Of a DNA stretch of 64,000 nucleotides, positions 32,291-42,450 are shown one piece after another. The notes beneath the pieces were generated by a model. The model had not been told where the DNA came from, made no database searches, and was given only the letters and a program-made list of their open reading frames with translations. Both the position numbers and the translations under genes were made by a program. The stretch is taken from positions 1 to 64,000 of the forward strand of contig CAUYUJ010020712.1 of the NCBI GenBank assembly GCA_963575745.1, written 5' to 3'. The stretch comes from Prorocentrum cordatum. Its lineage: Eukaryota; Sar; Dinophyceae; Prorocentrales; Prorocentraceae. The first letter of the stretch is position 1; each line of letters starts with the position of its first letter.

Positions 32291-32564
32291 GGTTCGTTGG
32301 CGCCAGGATTGCGGGGCAATGGGCACGGGGGGGGGGCGGGGGATTTTTGTCGAGTTGGGCAAAGTCTGTCGCCCTGACAGAGTCAGCCAGCCTTTTGGGG
32401 AGGAAGGTGACCATCTCCCTCGCAGCTGGGAGGCCCCCCGCAGGTTGCACCAAGTTTTTGGTTTCGGCCTCCCATTTGCGGGATCATTCGACGTGGGCGA
32501 GGGGGGCGAGCAGGAGGAGGAGGAGAACACGGCGGACGGCCACGAGGGTCGCTGGACGAGGGAG

Positions 32565-32770
32565 AAAACGACGACGACGACGACTACTACCACGACGACG
32601 ACGATGACGACGACGACGACTACTACCACGACGACGACAACGACGACGACGACAACGACGAGGGTGGCGACGGCGGCGATGACGACGAGGACGGCGACGG
32701 CGGCGTCGAAGTGGACGGCGACGAGGACGGCGGCTCAGACGGCGATGACGATGGGAACGACGACGAGCAT
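32565..32770 (+). repeat. GAC/ACG trinucleotide-rich tract
   Basis: ACGACGACGACT and GACGACGACAACGACGA runs, breaking up into GGCGACGACG sequence. Confidence 0.9.
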
Positions 32771-33037
32771 GGTCAGTCCGCGAAGGACGTTTGCGGCGCC
32801 CTGCTGTCCGAGGGCCCCGTCCGGCGCGGGCGTAAACGGCCGCTCAGCTGCGGCCGGTGAGGTGGCCTCCCTTCAGCGCGCGGCGGGGTGGCCCTAGGAG
32901 GGGGATGGGGGGGAGAAGGAGGAGTCCGCTTGTTGGTTGCCGCGCGCGCTTGCCCGATGCTAACAGGCGGCGCTCGGGAAGAGGAACGTTTGATGGGGCA
33001 TCTGAGGAGGGGACTCCCGGCGGGGGGGTAGTTCGGT

Positions 33038-33237
33038 TCGGCGGCGAGCCCAGGGGGGAAGTGAGGAAGGGCGGGCCTTTTCAGAAGGCCTGGAAGTCCC
33101 CAGGCCTTCTGAGAAGTTTTCTAATCATTCCCCGAAGGCACAGGACAACTTCTCAGAAGTCCGGAGGTCTTCTGAGGAGCCCCGCCGCCTTCTGAGAAAG
33201 TCTCCTCCTTCTCACTTCCCCCCTCGCTCGCCGCCGA
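33038..33237. mobile_element. T2-family inverted-repeat element, copy 1 (200 bp)
   Basis: Terminal inverted repeats of about 31 bp begin TCGGCGGCGAG and end CTCGCCGCCGA, with GGGGGGAAGTGAG just inside. TCGGT flanks both ends (33033-33037 and 33238-33242). The interior is made of small palindromes such as CTTCTGAGAAG and CTTCTCAGAAG. It is inverted relative to the copy at 37600. Confidence 0.9.
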
Positions 33238-33239
33238 TC

Positions 33240-34140
33240 GGTAGCAACTCGTGGGAGCCTTGCGTGTCGTCGGGATTCCGCCTGCAGAGTGCACCAGCGT
33301 GCGTCAGCGTCTGGTAATCGTTGAGGAATCGCCGATGTTTCATCGACTGGCGTTGATTCAGCGCCGAGTAGCGTTTGTTAGCGCTGACTCGCCAAGGCGA
33401 GCAAGATAACGTGAGAGGCTCACGTGAGTTGCCACAGGGAGGTGGGGAGTTCCGAGGCTGGGATTCACACGTGTCCACCGCCCCGGGGAGGCGATCTCCG
33501 GGGATCAACTGTCGCAGGCCCGCGCGGCTTCGCTGGATCCGGGCGCCCTCCGCGCCGCCAAGGGGGGGGTGCAGCGCCGACCCACGACATCCGCGCGAGC
33601 CCTCAGATGTTTGCCCCCCCAGTCGGATCTGCTCAGCCTCCGGCCTCGCACAGTCGCAGCACTTTCGACGCACCCTGGGGTGCTCTCTCTTCCTCCCTCC
33701 GAGCGCGCTCCCGCGCGCGCCCTCCTCCGTCGCAGGCGGCGGGGGTGCTTTGTCTGCGCCGGGGGGGGGTCGACACAGACAGCGAAACCAAACGGGCACA
33801 CCGACACCGAAGGCGTGCTTCGGGCAGGCCGTCATGACAGTGTGGTTTCGCTCTGGCCAAGCCTGGGGAGACGCTAGAGGTGGATGGGGAAATAAGCAGG
33901 AGGAGAGGAGGGAGGAGAAGAGGACGAACCATGGGGCAGGGAGGAGCGGGAGGAGAGAGGCTGCACCAGGGATGGGGTGCGTCTTAGATGCCGGATGCAG
34001 GGGCGTAGATTCGATCCGCCTGACAGCGAGTTTTTTTTTCAATGCTCGCGAGGAGGGTCGAGCCCCAAATGCAGGCGATTTGAGTACGAGCAGTTTGAAC
34101 GTTTGAAGCCCGGGAGGCCTCCGTCCGCCGCGGCGACCGC
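33240..34140. other. No gene recognised
   Basis: GC-rich sequence with overlapping open frames on both strands; no motif identified. Confidence 0.3.
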
Positions 34141-34147
34141 CAGCCCG

Positions 34148-34572
34148 TCATCCTTCCGCCTCCTCCTCCTCCTCTTCCTCCGCCTCCGCCTCCTCATCCG
34201 CCTCATCCTCTTCCTCCTTCTCCTCCTCCTCCTCCTCCTCCGCCTCCGCCTCCGCCTCATCCTCCTCCTCCGCCTCCGCCTCCGCCTCCGCCTCCTCCGC
34301 CTCCTTCTCCTCCTCCTCCGCCTCCGCCTCCGCCTCCGCCTCCTACTCCTCTTCCTCCTCCTCCGCCTCCACCTCCGCCTCCTCCTCCTCCTCCTCCTCC
34401 TCCTCCGTCTCCGCCTCCTCCTCCTTCCCCGCCTCCGCCTCCACCTCCGCCTCCGCTTCCTCCTCCTCCTCCTCCTCCTCCTCCCTCTCCGCCTCCTTCC
34501 CCGCCTCCGCCTCCACCTCCGCCTCCTCCTCCGCCTCCTCCTCCGCCTCCGCTTACTCCTCCTCCTCCTCGT
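34148..34572 (+). repeat. CCGCCTCCTCCTC polypyrimidine tract
   Basis: About 425 bp, almost free of purines except G in CCG. Internal blocks such as TCCCCGCCTCCGCCTCCACC recur about 70 bp apart (34425 and 34497). The Arg-rich and Leu-rich frames are artefacts. Confidence 0.95.
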
Positions 34573-34574
34573 CA

Positions 34575-35065
34575 AGTTTTGGCTCGAGAGCCCTGGGTGC
34601 GCCTCCCATAGGAAATCAATAATTTTCGCCTCCCAGTGGCCTCTTGGGACGCCTCTTGGGGGCCTCTTGGGGCTTCTTGGGGGGCTCTGGGGGCCTCCTG
34701 GGAGCGTCTTGGGGCGAAAGGCTAGACTTTTCGGTTCGTGGTCCCCCTCTTGGGGCCGTCTTGGCGCCCTCTTGGGCCGTCTTGAGCGCCTCTTGGGCCG
34801 TCTTGGGGCCCTCTTGGACAGTTTTGGGGGCCTCTTGGGCACCTCTTGGGCCGTCTTGGGGCGTTCTTGGGGGCCTCTTGGGCCGTCGTCAACGCCGTGA
34901 AAGCCGACAAAGCGCATATGCTAACAGTATACGTTTTCCTTTTTGGGAAATCGATGATTTCGGCCTCTTGGGGCCTTCTTGGGACGCCCCTTGGGCGCCT
35001 CTTGGGGGCCTCTTGGGCCGTCTTGGGCGGTCTTGGGCTCTCTTGGAGCGAGCGCTCCTGGGCCG
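34575..35065 (+). repeat. 340-bp GGCCGTCTTGG repeat family, plus orientation
   Basis: Spacer A is at about 34577-34632 (CCCATAGGAAATCAATAATT) and again at about 34880-34962 (AACGCCGTGAAAGC, GTATACGTTTTCC, GGGAAATCGATGATTTCGG), 335 bp apart. Spacer B (GGCGAAAGGCTAGACTTTTC) lies between, at about 34712. Degenerate GGGCCTCTTGGG / GGGCCGTCTTGG units fill the rest. Reverse-complement relative of 3230-4420. Positions 35070-35370 downstream show nothing assignable. Confidence 0.85.
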
Positions 35066-35371
35066 TCTTGGGGGGGAACCCGAAAAACATGCGAAAACCC
35101 GAGGGAAAACCCGAAAACGGCCATTAACCATTAACACGCAGTTGTGCACGCTACCCCCCTCCCCTGGAACCCCTCCCTTTAGGGCGTCGCCCGCACCAGA
35201 ACGCCATCACTCGTACCTCGCTCTTTCCGTTACCTCGCTCGATGCTTAAGAAAACGCAGTTTTGCAGCCAGTGTCTCGAAATTTCTTGCCCCAAACACGC
35301 GGCTGAAGAAACCGCAGGCGCTGGCCAGACCCTGGGGACATTTCTTAAACTTGATGTGCTCCTGGGGTCGT

Positions 35372-35990
35372 GTGGGTGCCCACTTGGGCCTCGCTTGGAT
35401 TCGACTGGGCCCCGATGAGGTTGGGCTCGGGCCCACTTGGGCCCCGCTTGGGTTCGGCTGGGCCGCGCTTGGATTTGGCTCGGGCCCCACTTGGATCCGG
35501 CCGGGCCCCAGTTGGATTTGGCTCGGGCCCCACTTGGGCCCCACTTGAATTCGGCCCAGGCCCCACTTGGATTTGGCTCGGGCCCCGCTTGGATTCGGCT
35601 GGGCCCCACTTGGGTTGGGCTCGGGCCCCACTTGGGCCCCACTTGGATTCGGCTCGGGCCCCACTTGGATTTGGCTCGGGCCCCACTTGGATTCGGCTCG
35701 GGCCCCACTTGGGCCCCACTTGAATTCGGCCCAGGCCCCACTTGGATTTGGCTCGGGCCCCGCTTGGATTCGGCTGGGCCCCACTTGGGTTGGGCTCGGG
35801 CCCCACTTGGGCCCCACTTGGATTCGGCTCGGGCCCCACTTGGATTTGGCTCGGGCCCCACTTGGATTCGGCTCGGGCCCCACTTGGGTTGGGCTCGGGC
35901 CCCACTTGGGCCCCACTTGGATTCGGCTCGGGCCCCACTTGGGTTGGGTTTGGGCCCCGCTTGGGCCCCGCTTGGATTCGGCTGGAGGAG
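35372..35990 (+). repeat. 22-bp minisatellite with 175-bp higher-order duplication
   Basis: The unit GGCCCCACTTGGATTCGGCTCG and variants ending GGTTGGGCTCG repeat about 25-30 times, with shorter CACTTGGGCC units between. CCACTTGAATTCGGCCCAGG occurs at 35541 and 35716, marking a later 175-bp duplication. All frames are open on both strands. A 22-bp unit rotates frame, so each frame encodes the same Gly/Pro/Leu/Trp-rich pattern. Confidence 0.95.
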
Positions 35991-36450
35991 CTACAAGGAT
36001 GGAGTGGATTGGTGTTCAACATGGTGTTCAGGCAGTGGCGGAGCGCACAGTCGTCCTAAAAGTTTGCAGCAACGGCAGGGGTGGACGGGGGATGGTTTTC
36101 AAAATGGGGCTCTCGCTTTAGCGCCGCGTGCATGCGTCTTAAGAGCTTGCAAGATTCACAAGGGTGGAACACCGTTCCTTTTCAAAGCGCGGCTTTGGCT
36201 TGAGACCCCCTCATAATCAACAGCCAGAAGGTTGGATATGTGTAAAGATTGCGCCAGTTCAGGGCAGCTCAATTTCAAAGTGGGGCTCTCAGTCTTTCTC
36301 ATCACTCGTCGGAGCGATGCAAGGCAGATCTTTGTCAGAGCGGGGCTTCCGCCCCAATAGAAGGCCTCTACGAGGCTCTTCCAGAGGGCGCATCATGCAG
36401 TGAAAAGGAAGGAAGGCTTGCATGGATGTATCTTTCCTTCGGCGGACCAT
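35990..36450. other. No gene recognised
   Basis: Contains loosely repeated TTTCAAAGCGGGGCT / TTTCAAAGTGGGGCTCTC / CAGAGCGGGGCTTCCG pieces, possibly an old short repeat. No gene is supported. Confidence 0.35.
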
Positions 36451-36452
36451 CG

Positions 36453-36585
36453 CTGACCATCGCTCGGACGTGTGCATTTTTCCTTCGGCGAGGACCATCC
36501 AGGAACATCCTTGATCATTTGGCGAAGAAACCACGCACGAAACCGAAAAAAAAACACAGGGAATGGACGTCCGAGCGATGGTCAG
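36453..36585. mobile_element. T4-family inverted-repeat element, copy 3
   Basis: Perfect 19-bp terminal inverted repeat: CTGACCATCGCTCGGACGT left, ACGTCCGAGCGATGGTCAG right. The interior TTTTTCCTTCGGCGAGGACC and CCACGCACGAAAC blocks are shared closely with 54276-54405. No clean target duplication is visible. Confidence 0.85.
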
Positions 36586-36589
36586 TGTA

Positions 36590-37210
36590 TGGACTTCTGA
36601 GGAGGGGATTCGGGACCGGAGGGCGTGCCGAAGCATCGTTGACGCATCTTGGGTGTGCCCTGGTCCTTCTCACATTCTCCTTGGGAGGGGAGGGGGGCGG
36701 CAAAGAGGGGGGTGATGACTAGGGGGGGGTGGATATCATGGGGGGGGGCATGATATTTCCACAGATTTCATGGCGCCTCTTCTTATTTCATTACGTCCTT
36801 GGCCCCCCCGCTGGGCCGCGCACATGCCGCTGGTCATGATTTGCACCCCCCTCTCTTGGACACCCCCCTCTTAGCCGCTCCCGAGAGGGGGGCGGAGGGG
36901 GCAAATGGAGCGATGGCTTGGATTGGCGGTCGTGGCTTCGGAGTCTCCCACTAGAGCTGGGCGCGCCAGCATAGGAGCTGGAACAGTTTTCTCAGCGCTT
37001 GCAGCGCGCCTGGCTGTTTTCAAGGTCCAGTCGGCCCCGGGGAAGCTGCGACAAGTGGATGGGCCCAGCCCTGGCCAGGTTCCCCCTTCTGCTGTTTTCC
37101 CCAGCCCTCGCGACCTCGTCCCAATGGTTTCGGGCTCGCTTCAACCCCTGCCAGGGATGCTTTCCGATCTGGCAACCCCCACGTTCACCGGGTTTCCAGC
37201 TTCCACTCGT
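36590..37210. other. No gene recognised
   Basis: G-rich then mixed sequence. Includes GGGGGG runs near 36700-36750; no gene supported. Confidence 0.3.
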
Positions 37211-37530
37211 CGCAGCCTTTCTGTGCACGTGAGAGGTGGCCCTTCACCAGAGTGATTTTTCGTGCACGGCGTTCGGGGGGCGCGGGGTGGGACCAAAACT
37301 TCAGTCGGGCATGTCCCTCTACAGGAGGAGCATTCAAAAGTAATTAAACCATAGTCTGGAGACGATTTTTGAATATTTCTGATTACTTTTCCATGTGTTT
37401 GGGGTATTGTCAATGGTCCCCCCCAAACCCGTAGGGGGACATGCCCGACCTAACGCTTCTGTCGCATCGCGTGCACTGGCCGGCAGGCCGCGAAGCCAAG
37501 GTCACTCGTGCGTGAAAGGCCGCTTTCTCG
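37210..37530. mobile_element. Decayed T5-like element split by a T1 insertion
   Basis: The left half has GTGCACGTGAGAGGTGGCCC, TTCACCAGAGTGATTTTT and CGTGCACGGCG, matching the T5 left arm. The right half has AGCCAAGGTCACTCGTGCGTG, matching a T5 right arm. The 37299-37454 T1 element lies between them. The boundaries are weak because the arms have diverged. Confidence 0.45.
37299..37454. mobile_element. T1-family inverted-repeat element
   Basis: The left end is TTCAGTCGGGCATGTCCC, then CTCTACAGGAGGA; the right end is GTAGGGGGACATGCCCGACC. Internal CATTCAAAAGTAATTAAACC and ATAGTCTGGAGACGATTT are the usual T1 interior. No convincing duplication at the ends. Confidence 0.8.
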
Positions 37531-37599
37531 CGCTGCCGCTCCGTGGGTGAAGGCGCACGAAGTTGCCCCCCTCCGTGTTTCAAGATGCAGTGCTCTCGT

Positions 37600-37798
37600 T
37601 GGGCGGCGAGCGAAGGGGGAGGAGTGAGAAGGAGAAGGCCTTCTCAGAAGGCGGCGGGGCTTCTCAGAAGCCCTCGCGCCTTCTGAGAGGTGTTTTCTGT
37701 TCTCGAGGACGGCTCAGGAAACTTCTCAGGAGTCCCAGGGACTTCGAGCCTTCTGAGAAGGCCCGCCCCTTCTCACTTCCCCCCTCGCTCGCCGCCGA
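37600..37798. mobile_element. T2-family inverted-repeat element, copy 2 (199 bp)
   Basis: Ends TGGGCGGCGAGCG and CGCTCGCCGCCGA. CTCGT flanks both sides (37595-37599 and 37799-37803). The reverse complement aligns along its length with 33038-33237, including the interior CTTCTGAGAAG palindromes. Confidence 0.9.
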
Positions 37799-37804
37799 CT
37801 CGTG

Positions 37805-38390
37805 CCAACAGCGCACCTGAGCATTGACTGCAAGAGTTTTTTCTGCGGCCCGCTCGGATTTCGGTCAGGTGGTGCCGAGGCTGCAGAAGGTCTACCCGAC
37901 GGTTGCTGCGCGAGCGTGGTCTGCATGGGGTTGTCCTCGTTGTCGTCCTGCGTATGTCTCGTATTGCTTGCGCTACAGCGTGTGCCGTTGCGTGATCAAG
38001 ATCGTTGGTTTGCGTGGCGCAGTGCACGTGGAGCCTTTTGTGCAGGACAGGCAGGGAGCAGCAGTGCGGATGAGCATCAGGAGGAAGAGGGGAAGGAGGA
38101 GCAAGGGTGGGGGGAGGGAGAAGGCGGAGGAGGAGGAGGAGTACGAGGAGAATGATGAGTAGGAGGAGCAGGAGGACGAGGTGAAGGAGGGGGAGGTCAG
38201 ACGCAATGGCTAATCCAGGGAAGTGTCGGGGTAACTAGGGAGAGAGGGAGGGGGGGAGGAGTGGCAGAGGAGAGGAGGTGGTGAGGAGAGGCGGCACGGA
38301 GTTGGAGGAGGAGGAGGAGGAGAACAATGAGGAGAATAGTCCTTGCGACGATGGTGGATAGGGAGCGATCTGCCAGGGTAAATTGGAAGA
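37805..38390. other. No gene recognised
   Basis: Mixed sequence with GGA-rich patches (38070-38200 and 38245-38320). Confidence 0.35.
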
Positions 38391-38551
38391 GCTGCCATGC
38401 GAGATGGTAAAAGTTGCCAGGAGGAAAAGTTGCCAGGCGAAATGAATGGACAAGTTGCCCGGCGAAATGGGGAACGTTGCCAGGCGAGATGGGGAGAGTT
38501 GCCAGGTGAAATGGGAAACATTGCCAGCGAGATGGGTCAAGTTGCCAGGTC
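38391..38551 (+). repeat. 22-bp tandem repeat (GTTGCCAGGCGAAATGGGGA)
   Basis: About seven to eight copies of (A/G)GTTGCCAGGCGAGATGGGGA. The later copies start at 38476, 38498, 38520 and 38541. Earlier copies vary in length by insertion. Confidence 0.9.
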
Positions 38552-38772
38552 CGAGAGCACCGAGGCTCGTGCTGGCGCTGCCTCTCAGCAGCCACCGCCG
38601 GACACCTCAACGAGCTTGCGTTGAGTGTCGGGCCGTTGCTGCGCCTTTTCCCCCTCATGTTGAACCCCGCTCTCCCACGTACAACTTGCGTATCGATTCG
38701 AGCGGCCATTTGAAACCACCGGTGCAATTCTGACTAAACGCGTGTGGGCGAAGCTCGAGGATGGAGCTTAGG

Positions 38773-39006
38773 TGGATGATGATGATGATGTTGCTGATGC
38801 TGATACTGATGCAGATGATGATGCTGATGATGCTGATACTGATGATGATGTTGATGATGATGATGATGGTGATGATGATGCTGATGACGATGCTGATGAC
38901 GATGATGCTGCTGCGGCTGGTGATGATGAGGATGACGATGATGATGATGCTACTGATGATACTGATTATACTGATGATGCGGATGATGATGATCATGATC
39001 ATGATC

Positions 39007-39037
<31 letters not shown>

Positions 39038-39048
39038 GGAGGAGGAGG
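38773..39048 (+). repeat. GAT/GATGCT trinucleotide array
   Basis: Long GATGATGAT tract with GCTGATACT interruptions, ending in ATCATGATCATGATC and GATGAGGAGGAGG. It produces poly-Asp and poly-His frames. Confidence 0.95.
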
Positions 39049-39179
39049 AGGCACATCACAGGGTGTACTCAAGGAATAAGGATCGTCCAGAGATGACTCT
39101 GGAACCTCAGGCCTGGGTACTCGAGCATGTGCCACAGTTATTGAGTCGGACTCAAGCTCTTCATCAGTCTGAGAATCAG

Positions 39180-39545
39180 CATTCTCCGCGTTGGGCGCAC
39201 TTCTAATTCCGCCTTTGCTGGACATCGCACTTGCTAACCTCTGGACAGCGAAATCAGAGCCGAGCCTCAGAACATCACCTCATATGGAGGCAGGGGCAAC
39301 AACAAACCTGAGCAGCTCCTGGCACTTGGACTAGTCCTCAACCTCAACCTCACAGAACTCCAGTTGGGGGGAATCGAGCATCGTCAATCCGAAATCTTCA
39401 CACAGCGTCTGGGGGTAAACCATCTGATTGGCTGATGGGGAGATGCGGTCCACATCTTTCACAACAAATAATATGGTCCGATGGATTTTAGGACCGTGGC
39501 TGCGCCTACCTCTCCCCGGAGTATCACAAAAGTTGGCATTCAAAT
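39180..39545 (-). pseudogene. Probable Ty1/copia-like reverse transcriptase tail
   Basis: On the minus strand a single frame reads RISPSANQMVYPQTLCEDFG, then LTMLDSP, two in-frame stops, and LGSDFAVQRLASAMSSKGG. This resembles the end of copia RT, where ISPxxYxxxLxxxFGL precedes a TP motif and where RPDIxFAVxxLAxxMxxPT marks entry to the connection. Stops and the missing catalytic block mean it is dead. Downstream the frame runs into the GAT array as poly-His. The match is from memory of the family pattern; a degenerate host gene is possible. Confidence 0.4.
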
Positions 39546-39959
39546 CGTCAAGCTTGATTCACAAGATATATGCGGGTGCTCCGCCATCTTGTCCAAATTC
39601 GTATCGGTCGAACTCGGTAGGCCGGAAACTTGAAGAAGGGGCTGGTTTGGATACGTTGCGTGCTCTAACTCACCCGCGCCCTTCTACAACTGTCACTCAT
39701 TGGAGCCAATAACTCGGTAATGGCCACATCTAATGCACTTCGGCCCATCCCGCCACCGTGCCGAGGTACCTCGCAGGCCTCGAGGTTGACACCAACGCCA
39801 ATATCGGCGGCGTGCCTCCACCGAGGGAAGGAGATCCCGGTCTCGGTGATGGTGGTGATATTCTGGTTTCCCAGGTGGCCGAATTGTTACCCCAAGCACC
39901 GAAATCCAGGATCATCTTCCCCCTGTGGAGGCAGCCCCCCTGTGTTGGTGTTGGTGCCA

Positions 39960-40276
39960 ACTTCCAGGCCTCCCATACGTGGCGATTCGGAGTCCTCATG
40001 GCTGCTTCTTGGGGCCCCTTCGGAGGGCTCTCGGTGGCCGCAGGGGGGGCAGTCTTGACGCCTCTGGGGAGCCTCCTGGTAGCTTCCCGGGGGACTCTTT
40101 TGGAGGCCTCCTGGAGGAGGAGGAGGAGGAGGAGGAGGAGGAGGAGGAGGAGGAGGAGGAGGAGGAGGAGGAGGAGGAGGAGGAGGAGGAGCGAGCAGCG
40201 AGCAGCGAGCAGCGAGCAGCGAGCAGCGAGCAGGCGAGCAGCGAGCAGCGAGCAGCGAGCAGCGAGCAGCGAGCAG

Positions 40277-40334
<58 letters not shown>

Positions 40335-40543
40335 GGGGAGGATGAGGTGGAGGAGGAGCAGCTCCAGGAGCAGGAGCGGAAAGCTCGAAATGTCGGCTCG
40401 TGTTCCCCTCTGGGATCCCTCTTGGGGGCCCCTTGGATCGTCTCGGCGAGCCGTCTTGAGGCATTTGGGGAGTGCTTATGGCGCCCTCGTGGACCGTATT
40501 GCAGGCCCCTTGGGCCTTCTGGGGGCCATCTTGGGCGTCCTGG
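39960..40543 (+). repeat. GGCCGTCTTGG repeat fragment carrying GGA, CGAGCAG and CAG arrays
   Basis: Repeat-family units (TCTTGGGGCCCC, CTCTGGGGAGCC) flank microsatellites: GGA (40112-40190), the heptamer CGAGCAG about 12 times (40190-40280) and CAG (40280-40335). Spacer B follows at about 40373 (GAGCGGAAAGCTCGAAATG). The array is cut at 40544 by element T6, so spacer A is missing. Confidence 0.85.
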
Positions 40544-40793
40544 AGCGAGAGATTGTTTTTTTATCCTCTGGGGGGTAACGCTCGTTACCCGGGCCTCTCC
40601 CCCCCCCCCCCCCCCCCCGTAACGGTAACGCTCGTACGCGGGGGGGGTCTCGGTCTTCCCCTCCAACATGCTGGTGCCCGAAGGCATGCGCACTGTGGTG
40701 TGGTGGTCGCAGGCGCACTGTGGGCGCTCGCAGGCCATTGCGGCGCTCGCATGCGCGATGCTGGTGCTTGCGGGCTTTGCGCTTGTACTCGAA

Positions 40794-40851
<58 letters not shown>

Positions 40852-41196
40852 CGGCGCCCGAAAACGGCCTCCGGAGGCCGAAACAGGCGGCAAACGTCGT
40901 CGTCGTCGTCGTCGACCTCGTCGCTCGTCGCTCGTCGATCATCGTCGTCGCGCGCGCGGGCGCGGGCGTGGTGCCGGGACCACGCGGCGGGCTTTGCGCT
41001 TGTACTCGAATCGCAAGCCACTGTGGTGCTCTCAGGCAGAGAGTGCTGCTCGCGCGCATACTATGGCGATCGCAGAGCGCCCCTGCTTCGCCATACCCCG
41101 CCCAGCCCAAGCGTTACCGTTACCCGGGGGGCACGACCCCCCCCCCCCCCCCGGGTAACGAGCGTTACCGGCCGGAATAAAAAAATGATCTCCGAT
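40544..41196. mobile_element. T6 large inverted-repeat element, about 650 bp
   Basis: The left arm runs GAGATTGTTTTTTTATCC, GGTAACGCTCGTTACCCGGG, a long C run, then GTAACGGTAACGCTCG. The right arm is the inverted counterpart: AGCGTTACCGTTACCCGG, a C run, CCCGGGTAACGAGCGTTACC, GGAATAAAAAAATGATCTCC. The arms are about 80-90 bp. The interior has a GTC trinucleotide array (40797-40850) and a direct repeat of GCTTTGCGCTTGTACTCGAA (about 40777 and 40991). No transposase frame is seen. Confidence 0.75.
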
Positions 41197-41349
41197 CCTT
41201 TGGCGAGGCGGAGTCCCTCCCCCCCTCTTGGACACATCGGGGGGTTCGCGAGGTCGTGTCTGGGCGGGCGCGGCGTCCAGAGGACCGGCAGGGAGCCCCG
41301 AACTCACGGGGGCAACCCTGCGGGACGGCCCGGGACTCCGAAGCTCGGG

Positions 41350-41358
41350 GCCTTGTCT

Positions 41359-41391
<33 letters not shown>

Positions 41392-41392
41392 C
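41350..41392 (+). repeat. GCA trinucleotide run
   Basis: GCAGCAGCA repeats in otherwise unassigned sequence. Confidence 0.9.
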
Positions 41393-41449
41393 AGCTGGGA
41401 GCCTCGGTGGGGCAGTCCACTCCGTGCCAGAGGCACGGCGGCGGATATG

Positions 41450-41655
41450 ACACTCGAGGAAGAGAGGAAGGCAGAAAAACATGAGTTGTTTCACTCCGCG
41501 AGGGTTTCTTGGATCCGCGCTGGGCCCCCGAGCGGCGCCTCCGGCGCCGCCCTTGGCGCGCTCCGTGCGCCGAGGAGGGTCCAGCGCGGATCCAAGAAGG
41601 CCGTGCGGAGCGCCAGGAGTTTCTGTTTGTGGCGTTCGTTCTTCTTCTGAGGGTA
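41450..41655. mobile_element. T3-family inverted-repeat element, copy C
   Basis: Inner arms are GGTTTCTTGGATCCGCGCTG and CCAGCGCGGATCCAAGAAGG. Outer homology reaches AAGGCAGAAAAACATGAG on the left and the complement of GAACGAACGCCACAAACAG on the right. The centre GGCGCCTCCGGCGCC is as in copy B. Outer ends are approximate. Confidence 0.7.
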
Positions 41656-41967
41656 CTTTCGGAACGTGAGCCATCAACCTCTTGCGTGGGGTCAAAGCCG
41701 CCAGCATTCACTGGGGCAGTCCAGGATCTGAGCGAAGGGGCACCCCCATCCTTCCCACGAGCATCCAGAGACGTTTCGCGCGGGGCCCCCCCGCCAACTG
41801 CTGCTGCACGATCAGCCTTGGTGCGACTAGACCAAACCTCGACCACAGAGGTTTCGTAATGGTGTTCGACCTCAGTGTTCAGCGAATTGGCCACGGACAA
41901 AACCCCAGTCTCGGCATCATGCATTTTTTAAGCTCAAGTTTGGTTTCCACTGCGCATTGAAACACCC

Positions 41968-42279
41968 TCACGCTGCTGGCCACGAAACACGTTTGCAACA
42001 AGCCTTGTCCAGCGATGCAGTCCGCGAGGAAGTGTCAGCTAACATGCCTTTGTATTCGTCCTGGGCAGGTCGCCAATCCAAAAGTCTGTTTATCGATCCT
42101 TGGGCGGGAGGCTCAGACGCTAGCTTGTCTGGCATTTGGCGTGGCCATCCTGTTACATGTTCTAGCACTTCCTGTAAGTAAAATTTGGCCCGCTCGAGTG
42201 CACATGACTTTAGCCATCTGATCGGCTGGGTGTATGGGTTCCGGAGAAATCCAGGATGGGGGTACGGCATGCGACGCAT
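41968..42279 (-). CDS. Unassigned ORF, 103 codons
   Basis: Not recognised. The minus-strand frame has normal composition (IRWLKSCALERAKFYLQEVL, HVTGWPRQMPDKLASEPPAQ) and a basic, Cys-containing end. The frame stays readable past the stop only in short pieces, so it is more likely a coding fragment or pseudogene than a complete small gene. No neighbouring gene to explain it. Confidence 0.2.
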   Translation of the reverse strand: MRRMPYPHPGFLRNPYTQPIRWLKSCALERAKFYLQEVLEHVTGWPRQMPDKLASEPPAQGSINRLLDWRPAQDEYKGMLADTSSRTASLDKACCKRVSWPAA

Positions 42280-42409
42280 GATGAGCAGTCAGAAGAGGCG
42301 GAGGAGGAGGAGGGGGAGGAGCAGAGGGGTGAAGAGGACTAATACGAGCAGGAAGGGAAGGAGGAGGGGTACGAGGAGGACCGGGGGAAGCATGACCAGT
42401 AATAGACAT

Positions 42410-42414
<5 letters not shown>

Positions 42415-42449
<35 letters not shown>

Positions 42450-42450
42450 G
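42415..42450 (+). repeat. TA dinucleotide run
   Basis: TATATATATATA run following CACACA; a GGA-rich patch (42296-42395) precedes it. Confidence 0.9.

Noticed and set aside
34039-34917. Arg-rich protein resembling a protamine or histone-like tail
   Set aside because: Encoded by a CCT/CCG repeat read on the minus strand and then by the dispersed 340-bp repeat.
35372-35990. CRISPR-like array
   Set aside because: Repeats are contiguous with no unique spacers of constant length, in a eukaryote-like context.
38950-39060. Poly-His metal-binding protein
   Set aside because: Minus-strand reading of a GAT microsatellite.
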